The notes: generated by a model not told the origin, from the letters alone. Numbered from the stretch's first letter, positions 1 through 7,889 are shown. The stretch is 64,000 nt of DNA from Saccharothrix sp. NRRL B-16314 (GCF_000716595.1 NZ_JNXC01000001.1:124001-188000), one strand, 5' to 3'. Made by a program: numbers and translations.

Positions 1-1423
1 TCAGCCGACCGCCGACCAGCAGCACCCGAGCGTCCTCCAGCACCGCGACGCCGCGCGTGGTGTCCGTGGCGAACTGGCCGGACGCGTACCCGACGTCGAG
101 GCGCAGGCCGCGGCGCGCCTCGAACTCCAGCCCGAAACCGCGGGTCTCCTCCACCAGGACGGGTCCGTCCCACCCGGTCGTCCTGACCACGTCCGCGACG
201 AGGTCGCCGATCTCGGCCGAACCGGCGGCGGCGGTGGCCAGCGCGGGCACGGCCGACAGCTCCAGCGGCACCGCGGCCTCGCTGATCAACTCGCCCGCCC
301 GGACGGCCGCCGCCAGCACGCCGCGCCTCAGCCGCACCGGGTCGTGGCCGTCCCGCATCGCCTCGACCAGCCCGCCGATCGCGCCGCGCGCCACGGCCAC
401 CGCCGACGCCGCGCCGTCACCCGCGTCCCGCCGCACCTCCTCCACGAGGTCCCGCACGTACCCCGCGCCGAGCGAGTCGCGCGGGTCGTCCGGCTGGAAC
501 GCGGCGACGATCGCGGACGCGTCGGACAGCTCCACCGGCCGCCGGTCGACGAACACCACGGCCCGCCGGCCCAGCGGCCCCAACGTCCGGCACACCGGCT
601 CGGCGGCGGCCCGGAAACCTCGCGCCACCAGCCACTGCCCGGACGTGTAGGTGGCCGTGCGCCGCACCCTCCGCCCCGGCGCGCCACCGGTCCGCGCGAT
701 CCGCAGCGGCTGCGACGAGCCGTGCGCGAAGAACTGCGGCGTCTGGTCGGGCCGGCGCACCCGCACCTCGCCCTGCGCGTACGCGAACAGCTCGTTGACG
801 TCGATCCACCCGTCGCCGTCGAGGTCCGCCGCACCGCTCGTCAGGCCCTCGATCAGCACGTCGGTGAACAACGAGGCCAGCGGCGCGTCCAGCGACAGCG
901 AGTCCTGCTCGAACGCGTACTCGTAGGCGTTGGAAGCGGTCATCACCACGTACCCGGTGCCCACGTCGTCCAGCACGGCTGCGGCGGCGTCGGCGGAAGC
1001 CTTGAAGCCCTCCACGAACGCGCCGCTGAAGCAGCAGTCCAGCACCAGGACCCGCCCGGACGCCCGGCAGTCCTCCAGCTGCTCGTTGAGGAACGACCGC
1101 GGGATCGCGGTGCCGGCGGGCCGGTCCTGCACCGTGTTGGACGCGGCGAAGTAGAGCCGCCGCGCGGGCGTGGTGAGGCCGTGGCACGAGAAGTACAGCA
1201 GCACCAGGTCGTCGGGACCGCGCGCGGTCAGGACCTCCTCGACCGCGCGGCGGATCTCGTGGTCGGCCCGGTCGCGCAGCACCTCGACCGACGTGAACCC
1301 GCCGACGTCCGGGTCCTCCAGCACGGCGGCGAGCCGTTCCACGTCCTGCTCGGGCGCGCGCAGCCGGCTCAGCCGGACGTCCTCGTACTCGCCGGTCGCG
1401 ACCAGGAGCGCGTACCGGCCCAC
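1..1423 (-). CDS. Caspase-fold peptidase fused to a GroEL-like chaperonin domain (C-terminus beyond window)
   Basis: 474 codons are visible; the 3' end lies beyond the left edge. The GTG start lies one base after the stop of the EACC1 gene, so the two are co-transcribed. Residues about 1-235 form a C14-type caspase: GRYALLVATGEY at the start, catalytic His in LYFSCHG (H81) and Cys in VLDCCFSG (C131). From about residue 255 the chain aligns with group I chaperonins (roughly GroEL 20-226): CRTLGPLGRRAVV matches the TLGPKGRNVV nucleotide loop, SDASAI keeps the Asp of NDGVTI, DAGDGAAS matches AGDGTTT with Asp kept but the threonines lost, then DPVRLRRG, EIGDLV, DGPVLVEE and GYASGQFATD. Known: caspases beside EACC1 belong to actinobacterial conflict systems. 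Inferred: the chaperonin part senses or remodels client proteins and gates proteolysis. Whether the missing part keeps the remaining ATPase residues cannot be seen. Confidence 0.85.
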   Translation of the reverse strand, partial: MGRYALLVATGEYEDVRLSRLRAPEQDVERLAAVLEDPDVGGFTSVEVLRDRADHEIRRAVEEVLTARGPDDLVLLYFSCHGLTTPARRLYFAASNTVQDRPAGTAIPRSFLNEQLEDCRASGRVLVLDCCFSGAFVEGFKASADAAAAVLDDVGTGYVVMTASNAYEYAFEQDSLSLDAPLASLFTDVLIEGLTSGAADLDGDGWIDVNELFAYAQGEVRVRRPDQTPQFFAHGSSQPLRIARTGGAPGRRVRRTATYTSGQWLVARGFRAAAEPVCRTLGPLGRRAVVFVDRRPVELSDASAIVAAFQPDDPRDSLGAGYVRDLVEEVRRDAGDGAASAVAVARGAIGGLVEAMRDGHDPVRLRRGVLAAAVRAGELISEAAVPLELSAVPALATAAAGSAEIGDLVADVVRTTGWDGPVLVEETRGFGLEFEARRGLRLDVGYASGQFATDTTRGVAVLEDARVLLVGGRL

Positions 1424-1424
1424 C

Positions 1425-1784
1425 TCACCCCTCGCCCTCGTGCTCGCGCAGCCACGTCTCCAGGGCGGCTTTCTGGGACCGCGCGTCGACGCCTTCGACG
1501 GTGATCTCGTCCTCGCCGTCCTTGATCGTCACCTTGCGCGCGCTGCCGCGCTGCACGAACGACGTCACCACGGACGCGACGGCGGCGGCCACGGCGGCGG
1601 GCAGGGCGCCGTTGAGCACGAGTTCGGCGATGGTGGCGCCCGCGCCGCTCTTGGCGCCGGACGGCGCTTCGGCCGGCGCGGGGCGTGCGTCCACCCGAGC
1701 GGCCCTGACCAGCTCCTGGAGCAGCTGGTTCGTCGCCGAGTCGGTCTGGCCGGGTGCGTCGATGAACAAGCGGAAGTCCGCCAC
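1425..1784 (-). CDS. EACC1-type effector-associated small protein
   Basis: 119 residues. The GTG start is chosen because GGGGAGGA lies just before it; an ATG nine codons further upstream (1811) has no such site. The N-terminal strand (ADFRLFIDAPG) is followed by an Ala/Pro-rich linker, a hydrophobic segment (GALPAAVAAAVASVVTSF) and a C-terminal beta pair plus helix (ARKVTIKDGEDEITVEG, then KAALETWLRE). This layout matches effector-associated constant component 1 proteins, which precede caspase, trypsin-like or STAND proteins in actinobacterial conflict loci. The pairing with the downstream caspase-chaperonin gene, separated by one base, is the best support. Its biochemical role is not established; an adaptor or membrane-proximal partner of the effector is an inference. 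Confidence 0.7.
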   Translation of the reverse strand: MADFRLFIDAPGQTDSATNQLLQELVRAARVDARPAPAEAPSGAKSGAGATIAELVLNGALPAAVAAAVASVVTSFVQRGSARKVTIKDGEDEITVEGVDARSQKAALETWLREHEGEG

Positions 1785-1983
1785 TGATCCTCCCCTGTAG
1801 AACACGATCATCCCGCAACCGGGTCACCGGACCGGCGGCCCGCCGGACGACGCAACGTTCCATGAGCCAACTACCGCAATTGCACAACGAATCGTCGTTC
1901 AGAGGCTGTCATACGATCGAGTTTCGCCGGAACGGCCCACGCAGAGCTGCTGATCGGACCGACCACGGGTTACTCTCGGTCTC
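1785..1983. promoter_or_regulatory. Divergent intergenic region between EACC1 and arcA
   Basis: About 200 bases separate the divergent starts of the EACC1-caspase operon and the arginine deiminase gene, so both promoters should lie here. The stretch around 1868-1920 is more AT-rich than its surroundings. I see no clear operator palindrome. Confidence 0.4.
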
Positions 1984-3231
1984 GTGACTGCGCACATCGC
2001 CCAGACCGCGTCCACCGACGGCGTGCCGGCACCGGCGCCCCGGGTCGACAGCGAAGTCGGTCCCCTCCGCACGGTGCTGCTGCACCGGCCCGGCGCCGAG
2101 CTCAAGCGGCTCACCCCGCGCAACAACGACCAGCTGCTGTTCGACGGCGTGCCGTGGGTCGACCGCGCCCAGGAGGAGCACGACGCGTTCGCCGAGCTGC
2201 TGCGCGGTCGCGGCGTGGAGGTGCTGCTGCTGTCGGACCTGCTGGTCGACGCGCTGCACGACGACCGGGCCCGGATCGCGGGCATCCACAGCGCGGTCAA
2301 CGAGCGGCGGCTGGGCATCGACCTGGCCGACGCGCTGCGCTCGCACCTCGCGTCGATCGGCCCGGACCAGCTGGCCACCGCGCTGATGACCGGCATGACG
2401 TTCGAGGAGCTGCCGGCGGCGGAGGGCGCGTCCCTGGTGCGCAAGATGCACCACCCGATCGACTTCGCCGTCGACCCGCTGCCGAACCTGCTGTTCACCC
2501 GCGACTCGTCGGTGTGGGTGGCGGACCGGGTCGCGATCACGTCCCTGGCGCTGCCCGCCCGCGACCGGGAGACCGCGCTGACCGACATGATCTACGCCTA
2601 CCACCCGCGGTTCCGCGCCACGGGCCGCGCGTACGGCGCGCACTCGGCGCCGGTCGAGGGCGGTGACGTGCTGCTGCTCGCGCCGGGTGTGCTGGCGATC
2701 GGCGTCGGCGAGCGGACCACGCCGGCGGGCGCCGAGTCGTTCGCCCGGTCCGCGCTGAGCGACGGCCTGGCGCACACCGTGCTGGCGGTGCCGATCACGC
2801 AGGAGCGGGCGACCATGCACCTGGACACGGTGTGCACGATGGTCGACCGGGACGCCGTGGTGATGTACCCGGCGGTGCGCGAGCACCTGTTCGCGTACCC
2901 GGTCCGGTCGGACGGCGCAGGCGGCGTCGTGGTGGAGGACCGGCGGCCGTTCCTGGAGGCGGCGGCCGACGCGATGGGCATCGAGAAGCTGCGCGTGATC
3001 GACACCGGGCTCGACCCGGTGACCGCGGAACGCGAGCAGTGGGACGACGGGAACAACACGCTGGCCGTCGGGCCGGGCCTCGTCGTGGCCTACGAGCGGA
3101 ACGTGGAGACGAACGCGCGACTGGAGGACGCGGGCGTCGAGGTGCTGCGGATCAGCGGTTCGGAGCTGGGCTCGGGCCGGGGCGGGCCGCGCTGCATGTC
3201 CTGCCCGATCGACCGCGCCGCCCTCGTGTGA
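1984..3231 (+). CDS. arcA: Arginine deiminase
   Basis: 415 residues, GTG start, normal length for the family. It hydrolyses L-arginine to citrulline and ammonia in the cytoplasm. The guanidino-modifying fold is recognisable from the N-terminal [19 protein letters not shown], the substrate-binding [11 protein letters not shown], the catalytic acid/His region [21 protein letters not shown], and the nucleophile Cys near the C-terminus in RCMSCPIDR. No ornithine carbamoyltransferase or carbamate kinase gene is adjacent, so it does not form a classical arc operon. It stands alone, divergent from the EACC1 operon and followed by a hairpin terminator, which suggests a role in nitrogen supply or acid/ammonia balance rather than arginine fermentation. 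Confidence 0.93.
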   Translation: MTAHIAQTASTDGVPAPAPRVDSEVGPLRTVLLHRPGAELKRLTPRNNDQLLFDGVPWVDRAQEEHDAFAELLRGRGVEVLLLSDLLVDALHDDRARIAGIHSAVNERRLGIDLADALRSHLASIGPDQLATALMTGMTFEELPAAEGASLVRKMHHPIDFAVDPLPNLLFTRDSSVWVADRVAITSLALPARDRETALTDMIYAYHPRFRATGRAYGAHSAPVEGGDVLLLAPGVLAIGVGERTTPAGAESFARSALSDGLAHTVLAVPITQERATMHLDTVCTMVDRDAVVMYPAVREHLFAYPVRSDGAGGVVVEDRRPFLEAAADAMGIEKLRVIDTGLDPVTAEREQWDDGNNTLAVGPGLVVAYERNVETNARLEDAGVEVLRISGSELGSGRGGPRCMSCPIDRAALV

Positions 3232-3238
3232 ATCAGCG

Positions 3239-3276
3239 GGAAAGGGTTGCCTAAGCTTTCTTCGGCAACCCTTTCC
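3239..3276 (+). terminator. Hairpin terminator after arcA
   Basis: Inverted repeat GGAAAGGGTTGCC (3239-3251) and GGCAACCCTTTCC (3264-3276): 13 perfect pairs around a 12-base loop, followed by TTACTCTT. It begins within 10 bases of the arcA stop. Confidence 0.75.
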
Positions 3277-3282
3277 TTACTC

Positions 3283-3311
3283 TTGATAGCCTTACCTGCA
3301 ATGCATTAAAT
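3283..3311 (+). promoter_or_regulatory. Predicted ferritin promoter with an iron-box-like half site
   Basis: TTGATA (3283-3288) and TTAAAT (3306-3311) are 17 bases apart, a good sigma-70-type spacing, 24 bases before the ferritin ATG. The spacer contains GCCTTACCTGC, similar to one half of the DtxR/IdeR box (GGCTAACCT). The promoter is directly visible; iron control by an IdeR-like protein is an inference from the gene and the half site. Confidence 0.5.
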
Positions 3312-3335
3312 CGCACTCTCGGTTATTCTTGCGGC

Positions 3336-3899
3336 ATGGCGGTCAACCTCAAGAAGATTTCACCCGCACGGGCTACGAAGTTTCAGGACCTGCTCCAACA
3401 GCAGGTTCGCAACGAGTTCACGGCCTCGCACCAGTACGTGGCCATCGCGGTCTGGTACGACGCCAACGACCTGCCCCGACTCGCTTCGCACTTCTACGCG
3501 CAGGCGTTGGAAGAGCGCAACCACGCGATGATGATCGTGCGGTACCTGATGGACAGCGGACTGCCGGTGACCATTCCCGGTGTGGCCGACGTGCGCAACG
3601 ACTTCGCCGGTCCGCGTGACCCGGTCGCGCTCGCGCTGGAGCAGGAGAAGGCGGTCACCGACCAGATCGTGACGCTCGCCAAGGCGGCCCGGGACGAGGG
3701 CGACTACCTCGGCGAGCAGTTCCTCCAGTGGTTCCTCAAGGAACAGGTCGAGGAGGTCGCGTCGATGACCACGCTGCTGACCGTGATCGACCGCGCCGAC
3801 GGCAACCTGTTCCACGTCGAGAACTTCCTCGTCCGCGAAAGCGTCGGCGAGGAAGGCGCGGACCCGACCGCTCCGAGGGTCGCCGGCGGGGCTCTCTAG
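3336..3899 (+). CDS. Ferritin (non-heme iron storage protein)
   Basis: 187 residues, ATG start. It oxidises Fe(II) and stores it inside a 24-mer protein cage in the cytoplasm. The four-helix ferritin fold shows the ferroxidase ligands: Glu in QVRNEFTASHQY, the E-x-x-H pair in ALEERNHAMM, and the later Gln/Glu in WFLKEQVEEV. No bacterioferritin-type heme Met is obvious, so a BfrB/Ftn-type ferritin is more likely. It has its own promoter and is bracketed by terminators, so it is a single-gene unit. The last 25 residues (EEGADPTAPRVAGGAL region) are a flexible tail. Confidence 0.92.
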   Translation: MAVNLKKISPARATKFQDLLQQQVRNEFTASHQYVAIAVWYDANDLPRLASHFYAQALEERNHAMMIVRYLMDSGLPVTIPGVADVRNDFAGPRDPVALALEQEKAVTDQIVTLAKAARDEGDYLGEQFLQWFLKEQVEEVASMTTLLTVIDRADGNLFHVENFLVRESVGEEGADPTAPRVAGGAL

Positions 3900-3914
3900 A
3901 TTCGAGTCGCCGTG

Positions 3915-3943
3915 AACGCCCGCCGCGCATCGCGGCGGGCGTT
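3915..3943 (+). terminator. Strong hairpin terminator after ferritin
   Basis: AACGCCCGCCGCG (3915-3927) and CGCGGCGGGCGTT (3931-3943) form 13 perfect pairs around a CAT loop, followed by TTT. It lies between convergent genes and may stop transcription from both sides. Confidence 0.85.
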
Positions 3944-3944
3944 T

Positions 3945-4454
3945 TCAGTTCAGGCAGCTCCGGTCGGGCGGGCTCAACCCGATACCCGTGAGGGTGTTGC
4001 CCGCGTCCATGAAGAAGAACCGGTAACGCTCGCCGGCGTCCAAGGACTGGTCGAAACCGTGCGGGAACTGCTCCACCCGGGGGTACAGCTCGTGCATCCG
4101 CGCCCGCGAGTCGCCGATGCGCAGGCCCTCCGTCGTGCGGGCACTTGATTCGACCCGCAGGTCCACCGCGACACCGCCCTCGACGCCGACCCAGCCCCTC
4201 ACGGCCTTCAACGCGTACACGACGCACGAGAACTCCGGCCCGCCGACCGGTCCGCCGACCTCCCCCGTGGCCTGGAGCTCGGCCGACGTCATGCCCAGCC
4301 GCACCCGACCGATCCCGCGCGCGTCGAGCACCGGGGTGTCGTCCACCTCGACCGTCTGGCTGACGGTGATCGTGACGGGCGGCAGGGCCGGCGGCGGTGC
4401 CGGGTCGCACGCGGTCAGCACGAGCGCGAGCAGCGCCATGACGACGGGTTTCAC
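3945..4454 (-). CDS. Secreted lipoprotein, third gene of a SigE-family sigma operon
   Basis: 169 residues, GTG start overlapping the preceding stop (GTGA). The N-terminus is a lipoprotein signal (MALLALVLTAC, lipobox LTAC), so the mature protein should be anchored on the outer face of the membrane. The mature part repeats the pattern of its upstream neighbour: RLGMTSAEL, a Cys, a beta-rich middle with LRIGDS, a YP motif (ELYPRVEQ) and a terminal SCLN Cys. I read the two as homologous extracytoplasmic domains. The pattern resembles small stress or cell-wall sensing domains of actinobacteria; the ligand is unknown. Confidence 0.75.
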   Translation of the reverse strand: MKPVVMALLALVLTACDPAPPPALPPVTITVSQTVEVDDTPVLDARGIGRVRLGMTSAELQATGEVGGPVGGPEFSCVVYALKAVRGWVGVEGGVAVDLRVESSARTTEGLRIGDSRARMHELYPRVEQFPHGFDQSLDAGERYRFFFMDAGNTLTGIGLSPPDRSCLN

Positions 4455-5125
4455 CAGTCCCCCGGGTCGCAGTCGTGCCCGGTCGACTCCAGCCGCACGA
4501 CCGCCACCTGCCCGGCGGCGTCCAGCGGGAACACGTACCGCCAGGCGGGTGTGCCGGGCATCCGGACGGTCAGCAGGTCGTGCCGCTCCCGCACCGCCGT
4601 CGGGTAGCGGCCCAGCACCTCGTCCGCGGACGACCCCACGCCCACACCGGACGGTGTCACCCCCAACGGCGGCAGCGTGATCCGCACGACCCCGTCACGC
4701 GGGGACACCACGACGGCCTCACCGGTCACGGCCCCGGTCGAGTAGAACTCGCACGCGTCCATCCGCACGGGGTAGAGGACGGTCTGCGCGTCCCGCAGTT
4801 CCTCGCGGGTCATCCCCAGCGCCAGACCGCCGTACGCGCCCGGTTCCACCGGTTTCGACGGCGGCACGGTCACCCTCACCGTCTCCACCACCGTGGACCG
4901 CGCGGGCGTCGCCGGTTCGCCGACCAGCCGCCCGGTCGCGCTCACCGCCACACCGACCGCGACCAGCACCGTCAACGAGAACGCCGTGGCCACCGCGGTC
5001 CGCGCCCGCCGCCGCCGGCGCGCCCCCGTCACGATCACCTCCGCCGCGTCCGGGTGGGCGGGCAGGTCGAGGCGTCCGTCGGCGAACAGCTCGCGCAACC
5101 GGTCGTCCAGGTCCACCGCCGTCAC
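4451..5125 (-). CDS. Membrane-tethered partner of the SigE-family sigma factor (putative anti-sigma factor)
   Basis: 224 residues; the GTG overlaps the sigma stop codon (GTGA), which fixes the start. Layout: a cytoplasmic N-terminus of about 45 residues (DLDDRLRELFADGRLDLPA, then a basic GARRRRRART), one membrane helix (TAFSLTVLVAVGVAVSA), and an outside domain with LALGMTREEL, two Cys, VGVGSSADEV and GRYPTAV. No zinc-finger H-x3-C-x2-C motif is present. The N-terminal segment is typical of proteins encoded after SigE-family sigma factors, and an anti-sigma or regulatory role is inferred from that and from translational coupling. The outer domain is homologous in layout to the downstream lipoprotein. 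Confidence 0.75.
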   Translation of the reverse strand: MTAVDLDDRLRELFADGRLDLPAHPDAAEVIVTGARRRRRARTAVATAFSLTVLVAVGVAVSATGRLVGEPATPARSTVVETVRVTVPPSKPVEPGAYGGLALGMTREELRDAQTVLYPVRMDACEFYSTGAVTGEAVVVSPRDGVVRITLPPLGVTPSGVGVGSSADEVLGRYPTAVRERHDLLTVRMPGTPAWRYVFPLDAAGQVAVVRLESTGHDCDPGDW

Positions 5126-5634
5126 CCCTCCCCCAGCTTCTTGCGCAACGTCGCCATCGCCCGGCTGTTCTGGCTCTTGACGGTGCCCGGCGAGATGCCG
5201 AGGGTGGCCGCGATCTCCAGCTCCGACAGCCCCTCGTAGAACCGCAGCACCACCACCGCGCGCTGTCGGGGCGGGAGGTCGCGCAGGGCCTGCCACAGCG
5301 GCTCGTGCTCCAGCCGGTCGATCCCCGACTCGCCGATGGCGTCCGGGAACTCGGCGACCAGCCGCTCCCGACGATGCCTGCGCCACCGGCTGACGTGCGC
5401 GTTCGCCATCGACCGGCGCGCGTACGCGAGCGGTTCGACGCCTTTGCGCAGCACCGCGGCCCACCGCGCGCCCAGCTTCTCCAGCACGGTCTGCACCAGG
5501 TCGGCGGCGTCGTGCGGGTTGCCGGTCAACGCGTGGCCGTACCGCAGCAGGGTGGGCAGCGACATCCGCACGAACTCGCCGAAATCCGCCCGGACGTCCA
5601 CGTCCACCCACTCGACCGGCAGGACCGCCGTCAC
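5122..5634 (-). CDS. SigE-family RNA polymerase sigma factor (ECF type)
   Basis: 170 residues from a GTG preceded by GGGAGGGGG; a longer frame from 5682 lacks a ribosome site. Region 2 covers DFGEFVRMSLPTLLRYGHAL through DAADLVQTVLEKLGARW. Region 4 is the helix-turn-helix GLSELEIAATLGISPGTVKS before SRAMATLRKKL. Length and the WVDVDVRADFGEF opening fit the SigE family of actinobacterial group IV sigma factors. It heads an operon with two coupled membrane or lipid-anchored proteins that probably control it from the cell surface. Confidence 0.9.
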   Translation of the reverse strand: MTAVLPVEWVDVDVRADFGEFVRMSLPTLLRYGHALTGNPHDAADLVQTVLEKLGARWAAVLRKGVEPLAYARRSMANAHVSRWRRHRRERLVAEFPDAIGESGIDRLEHEPLWQALRDLPPRQRAVVVLRFYEGLSELEIAATLGISPGTVKSQNSRAMATLRKKLGEG

Positions 5635-5727
5635 CTCGTCGCCCCCTCCCGGCGACCTCCCGACCGCCGTCAGGACGTTCACGCGCGAAGGGGGCTCCCG
5701 GTTGTCACCCGGAGGTCACGAATCAGG

Positions 5728-6051
5728 TCACAGCACGGGCAACGGGCGGAAGGCGCCGTCCGAGTCGGGCGTGAACTCGTGCACGGCCACCACCGCGTCC
5801 GCCGGGATCGGCCCGTAGACGTGCGGGAACCACGGGCCGTCCTCGGTCTCACCCGGCTCCCACAGCACCGGCAGGCCCTCCGGGTCGACGACCAGCAGCA
5901 CGAGGTCGTGCCGGCCCGGGTACAGCCGGTTCGCGGGCAGGTGCACGGTGCCCGGGTCCGAGCAGTGCACGAACCCGTCCGGGTCGAGCGGGATCGCGCC
6001 GTCCTCGCGGGCACGGGTCCAGTCGGCTTTGAGGCTGATCCGCAGGATCAC
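5728..6051 (-). CDS. DUF952 family protein
   Basis: 107 residues. The GTG start follows CAGGAGG at good spacing; an upstream start at 6087 is less likely. The family signature is clear: a start strand (VILRISLKADW), DGFVHCS, LVLLVVDPEGL, and PWFPHVYGPIPADAVVAV. DUF952 proteins are small cytoplasmic proteins of uncertain function, with suggested relation to glutathione-transferase-like or ADP-ribosylation folds. It lies between the sigma operon and a cluster of DnaA-box-like sequences upstream of its start. No partner gene hints at a pathway. Confidence 0.85.
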   Translation of the reverse strand: MILRISLKADWTRAREDGAIPLDPDGFVHCSDPGTVHLPANRLYPGRHDLVLLVVDPEGLPVLWEPGETEDGPWFPHVYGPIPADAVVAVHEFTPDSDGAFRPLPVL

Positions 6052-6063
6052 GCCGCCTCCTGG

Positions 6064-6109
6064 TTGTCCACAGCAGCCTGTGGACAAAGCTGGGGATACC
6101 TGTGGACAG
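6064..6109. promoter_or_regulatory. Cluster of three DnaA-box-like sequences
   Basis: TTGTCCACA (6064-6072, plus strand), TGTGGACAA (6079-6087, the same box on the minus strand) and TGTGGACAG (6101-6109, one mismatch). The two minus-strand boxes sit in direct repeats of CCTGTGGACA 22 bases apart, about two helical turns. The cluster is in the intergenic space upstream of the DUF952 gene. No dnaA, dnaN or AT-rich unwinding element is nearby. Confidence 0.55.
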
Positions 6110-6124
6110 GTCGGCGCGGCGCCA

Positions 6125-7069
6125 TCAACGCAGAGTGATCTGCCGCCCGCGCAGACCGTCGCGCGAACGCCGTTCCGGCTCGGTGAGCGGTTCGGTGTCG
6201 AGGCTGGTCAGGGCATCCTGCAAACGCTTGCCCAACGCCTCCGCGCCCGGTGCCCACTCGCTGGAGTGCAGCTCGCGGTCCAGGTCCCACACCGGCACGA
6301 GCAGGCCGTGCGCGCGGAACGAGCCCGCGTACCGGGAGCCCTCGCCGAGGTCCAGTTCACCGCGCACGGACAGCCGCGCGAGGGCCGCGAGCAGCGTCTC
6401 CTCGGGCTCGGGGCGGACCCAGCGCAGGTGCGCCTTGTCGCCCGCGTCGACCCAGTAGGCCGCCTGGACACCGGGTGCGTCGAGGCGCTCGGTGGGCAGG
6501 ATGGCGGCGTTGGCGCGTTCCAGGGACAGGGCGACGTCGCCGGTGGGCTCGTTGTCCGGCGGCAGCCACCACGCGAAGTCGGGGTGCAGCTCGGGGCTCA
6601 ACGTGGCCTCGGGGTCGAGCAGGTCCTGGAGCCGGCCGGGGTTCGCGCCGTCGTCCGGGCCGACGACCGCGAGCGCGTCACCGGTCTCGGCGGTCAGCGC
6701 CCACTGCACGGCGCGGGCCAGGTCGCGGCTGAGGTCGCCGGAGCGGGTCTGCACCTGGAGGCCGACGAACGCGGTGCCGTCCGCGCGGACCAGGCCGGCC
6801 GCCGCCATCGGCAGCACGGTGGCGAGCACGATCTCGCGCGCGCCTTCCTTGAGCGGCAGCTTCACGGTGGCCGAGGGCACGAACTCGCGCAGCGCGATCA
6901 GCTCGGCCTCGGCGGCCAGGCCCTCGAACGGCCGCGACACGATCACGTCCGCGCCGCCGCCGGCCCCGCCGTGGCACGCCTTGTAGCGCTTGCCGGAGCC
7001 GCACGGGCACGGCTGCCGCGGGTTGACGCCGTCCGCCGGATTGTTCTTCACGGCTGTCCGCTTCGCCAC
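6125..7069 (-). CDS. SEC-C motif protein, DUF5926 family
   Basis: 314 residues. The N-terminus has a zinc-binding SEC-C motif (PCPCGSGKRYKACHG), as found at the end of SecA and in many nucleic-acid or ribosome-associated proteins. The remaining 270 residues match actinobacterial DUF5926 proteins: PFEGLAAEAELIALREFVPSA, then an Asp/Glu-rich region and a C-terminal SSEWAPGAEALGKRL. Its function is unknown. It is next to a glycerophosphodiesterase on the same strand with a short gap, so it could be co-transcribed. The C-terminal Arg-rich tail is variable. Confidence 0.85.
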   Translation of the reverse strand: MAKRTAVKNNPADGVNPRQPCPCGSGKRYKACHGGAGGGADVIVSRPFEGLAAEAELIALREFVPSATVKLPLKEGAREIVLATVLPMAAAGLVRADGTAFVGLQVQTRSGDLSRDLARAVQWALTAETGDALAVVGPDDGANPGRLQDLLDPEATLSPELHPDFAWWLPPDNEPTGDVALSLERANAAILPTERLDAPGVQAAYWVDAGDKAHLRWVRPEPEETLLAALARLSVRGELDLGEGSRYAGSFRAHGLLVPVWDLDRELHSSEWAPGAEALGKRLQDALTSLDTEPLTEPERRSRDGLRGRQITLR

Positions 7070-7087
7070 CGCGCGCCTCCTCGGTCC

Positions 7088-7795
7088 TCAGGGCTGGTCG
7101 GGCGTCAAGTTAGCCGCAAGGTGCGCACGCGTTGCGCCCGGGTTGTTGGTGGCGAGGAACCGGACGCCGCGCTCGCGGCACAGCGCCACGTCCGCCGGAT
7201 CGTCCGCCGTCCACGTGTAGACGCCCTGTCCCCGGTCAGGGTGACGTCTGAGCAGCTGGACGCCCGGTCCGGCGTAGTCCGCGAACCGGGGCCGCGTCCG
7301 GGGCCACAGCCGGTCGTAGAGCAGGACGGTCGGCACGTCGGGGCGGAGCTGCTTGAACCGGTGCACGGCGAACACCGAGAACGACATCATCACCGCGTCC
7401 ACCCGGTGTCCGCCCAGCTGCTCGGCGAGCGCGCGCTCCACCTCTCCCCGGTACCGGACGGGGTGCTTGGTCTCGATGAACACGCGGGTGCCGTGGTCGG
7501 ACGCCAGCCCGAGCAGCGCGTCCAGGGTCAGCACCTCGGCCGGTTCGCCGCCGTGCCAGCTGCCGAAGTCGTACCGGCGCAGCTCGTCCAGCGTCAGCTC
7601 GCTGACCACGCCGGACCCGCTGCTGGTGCGGTCGATGGTGCGGTCGTGCACGCACACGAGGTGACCGTCCTTGGTGAGCCGCACGTCGCACTCCAGCCCG
7701 TCCGCGCCCTCCCTCAGGGCCAGTTCGTACGCGGCGAGGGTGTGCTCGGGGCGGCGGGTGGACGCACCGCGGTGGGCGACGACTTCAGGCGACAC
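7088..7795 (-). CDS. Glycerophosphodiester phosphodiesterase, cytoplasmic
   Basis: 235 residues, GTG start. It should hydrolyse glycerophosphodiesters to glycerol-3-phosphate and an alcohol. The TIM-barrel GDPD signature is complete: AHRGAST with the catalytic His, GLECDVRLTKDGHLVCVHD with metal ligands and second His, and FIETKHP. No signal peptide is present, unlike the paralogue at 9163-10179. It could share a transcript with the SEC-C gene 18 bases downstream. The two GDPD genes flank a P450 gene, but a functional link is not evident. Confidence 0.92.
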   Translation of the reverse strand: MSPEVVAHRGASTRRPEHTLAAYELALREGADGLECDVRLTKDGHLVCVHDRTIDRTSSGSGVVSELTLDELRRYDFGSWHGGEPAEVLTLDALLGLASDHGTRVFIETKHPVRYRGEVERALAEQLGGHRVDAVMMSFSVFAVHRFKQLRPDVPTVLLYDRLWPRTRPRFADYAGPGVQLLRRHPDRGQGVYTWTADDPADVALCRERGVRFLATNNPGATRAHLAANLTPDQP

Positions 7796-7889
7796 GACTC
7801 CGGATGCTCCTGGTGGAGTACCGATCAGGTCAACTTCGACTACCGCACGTCACAGCTCCCTGAATGTTTGAAAGAACAACCACATCCCG

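Noticed and set aside
4117..4680. A 187-codon plus-strand Thr/Pro-rich frame
   Set aside because: Antisense to the lipoprotein and its upstream neighbour, both of which have signal or membrane segments and coupled starts.
6064..6109. Replication origin
   Set aside because: Only three boxes, no AT-rich unwinding element and no dnaA, dnaN or gyrase genes near; kept as a DnaA-box cluster only.
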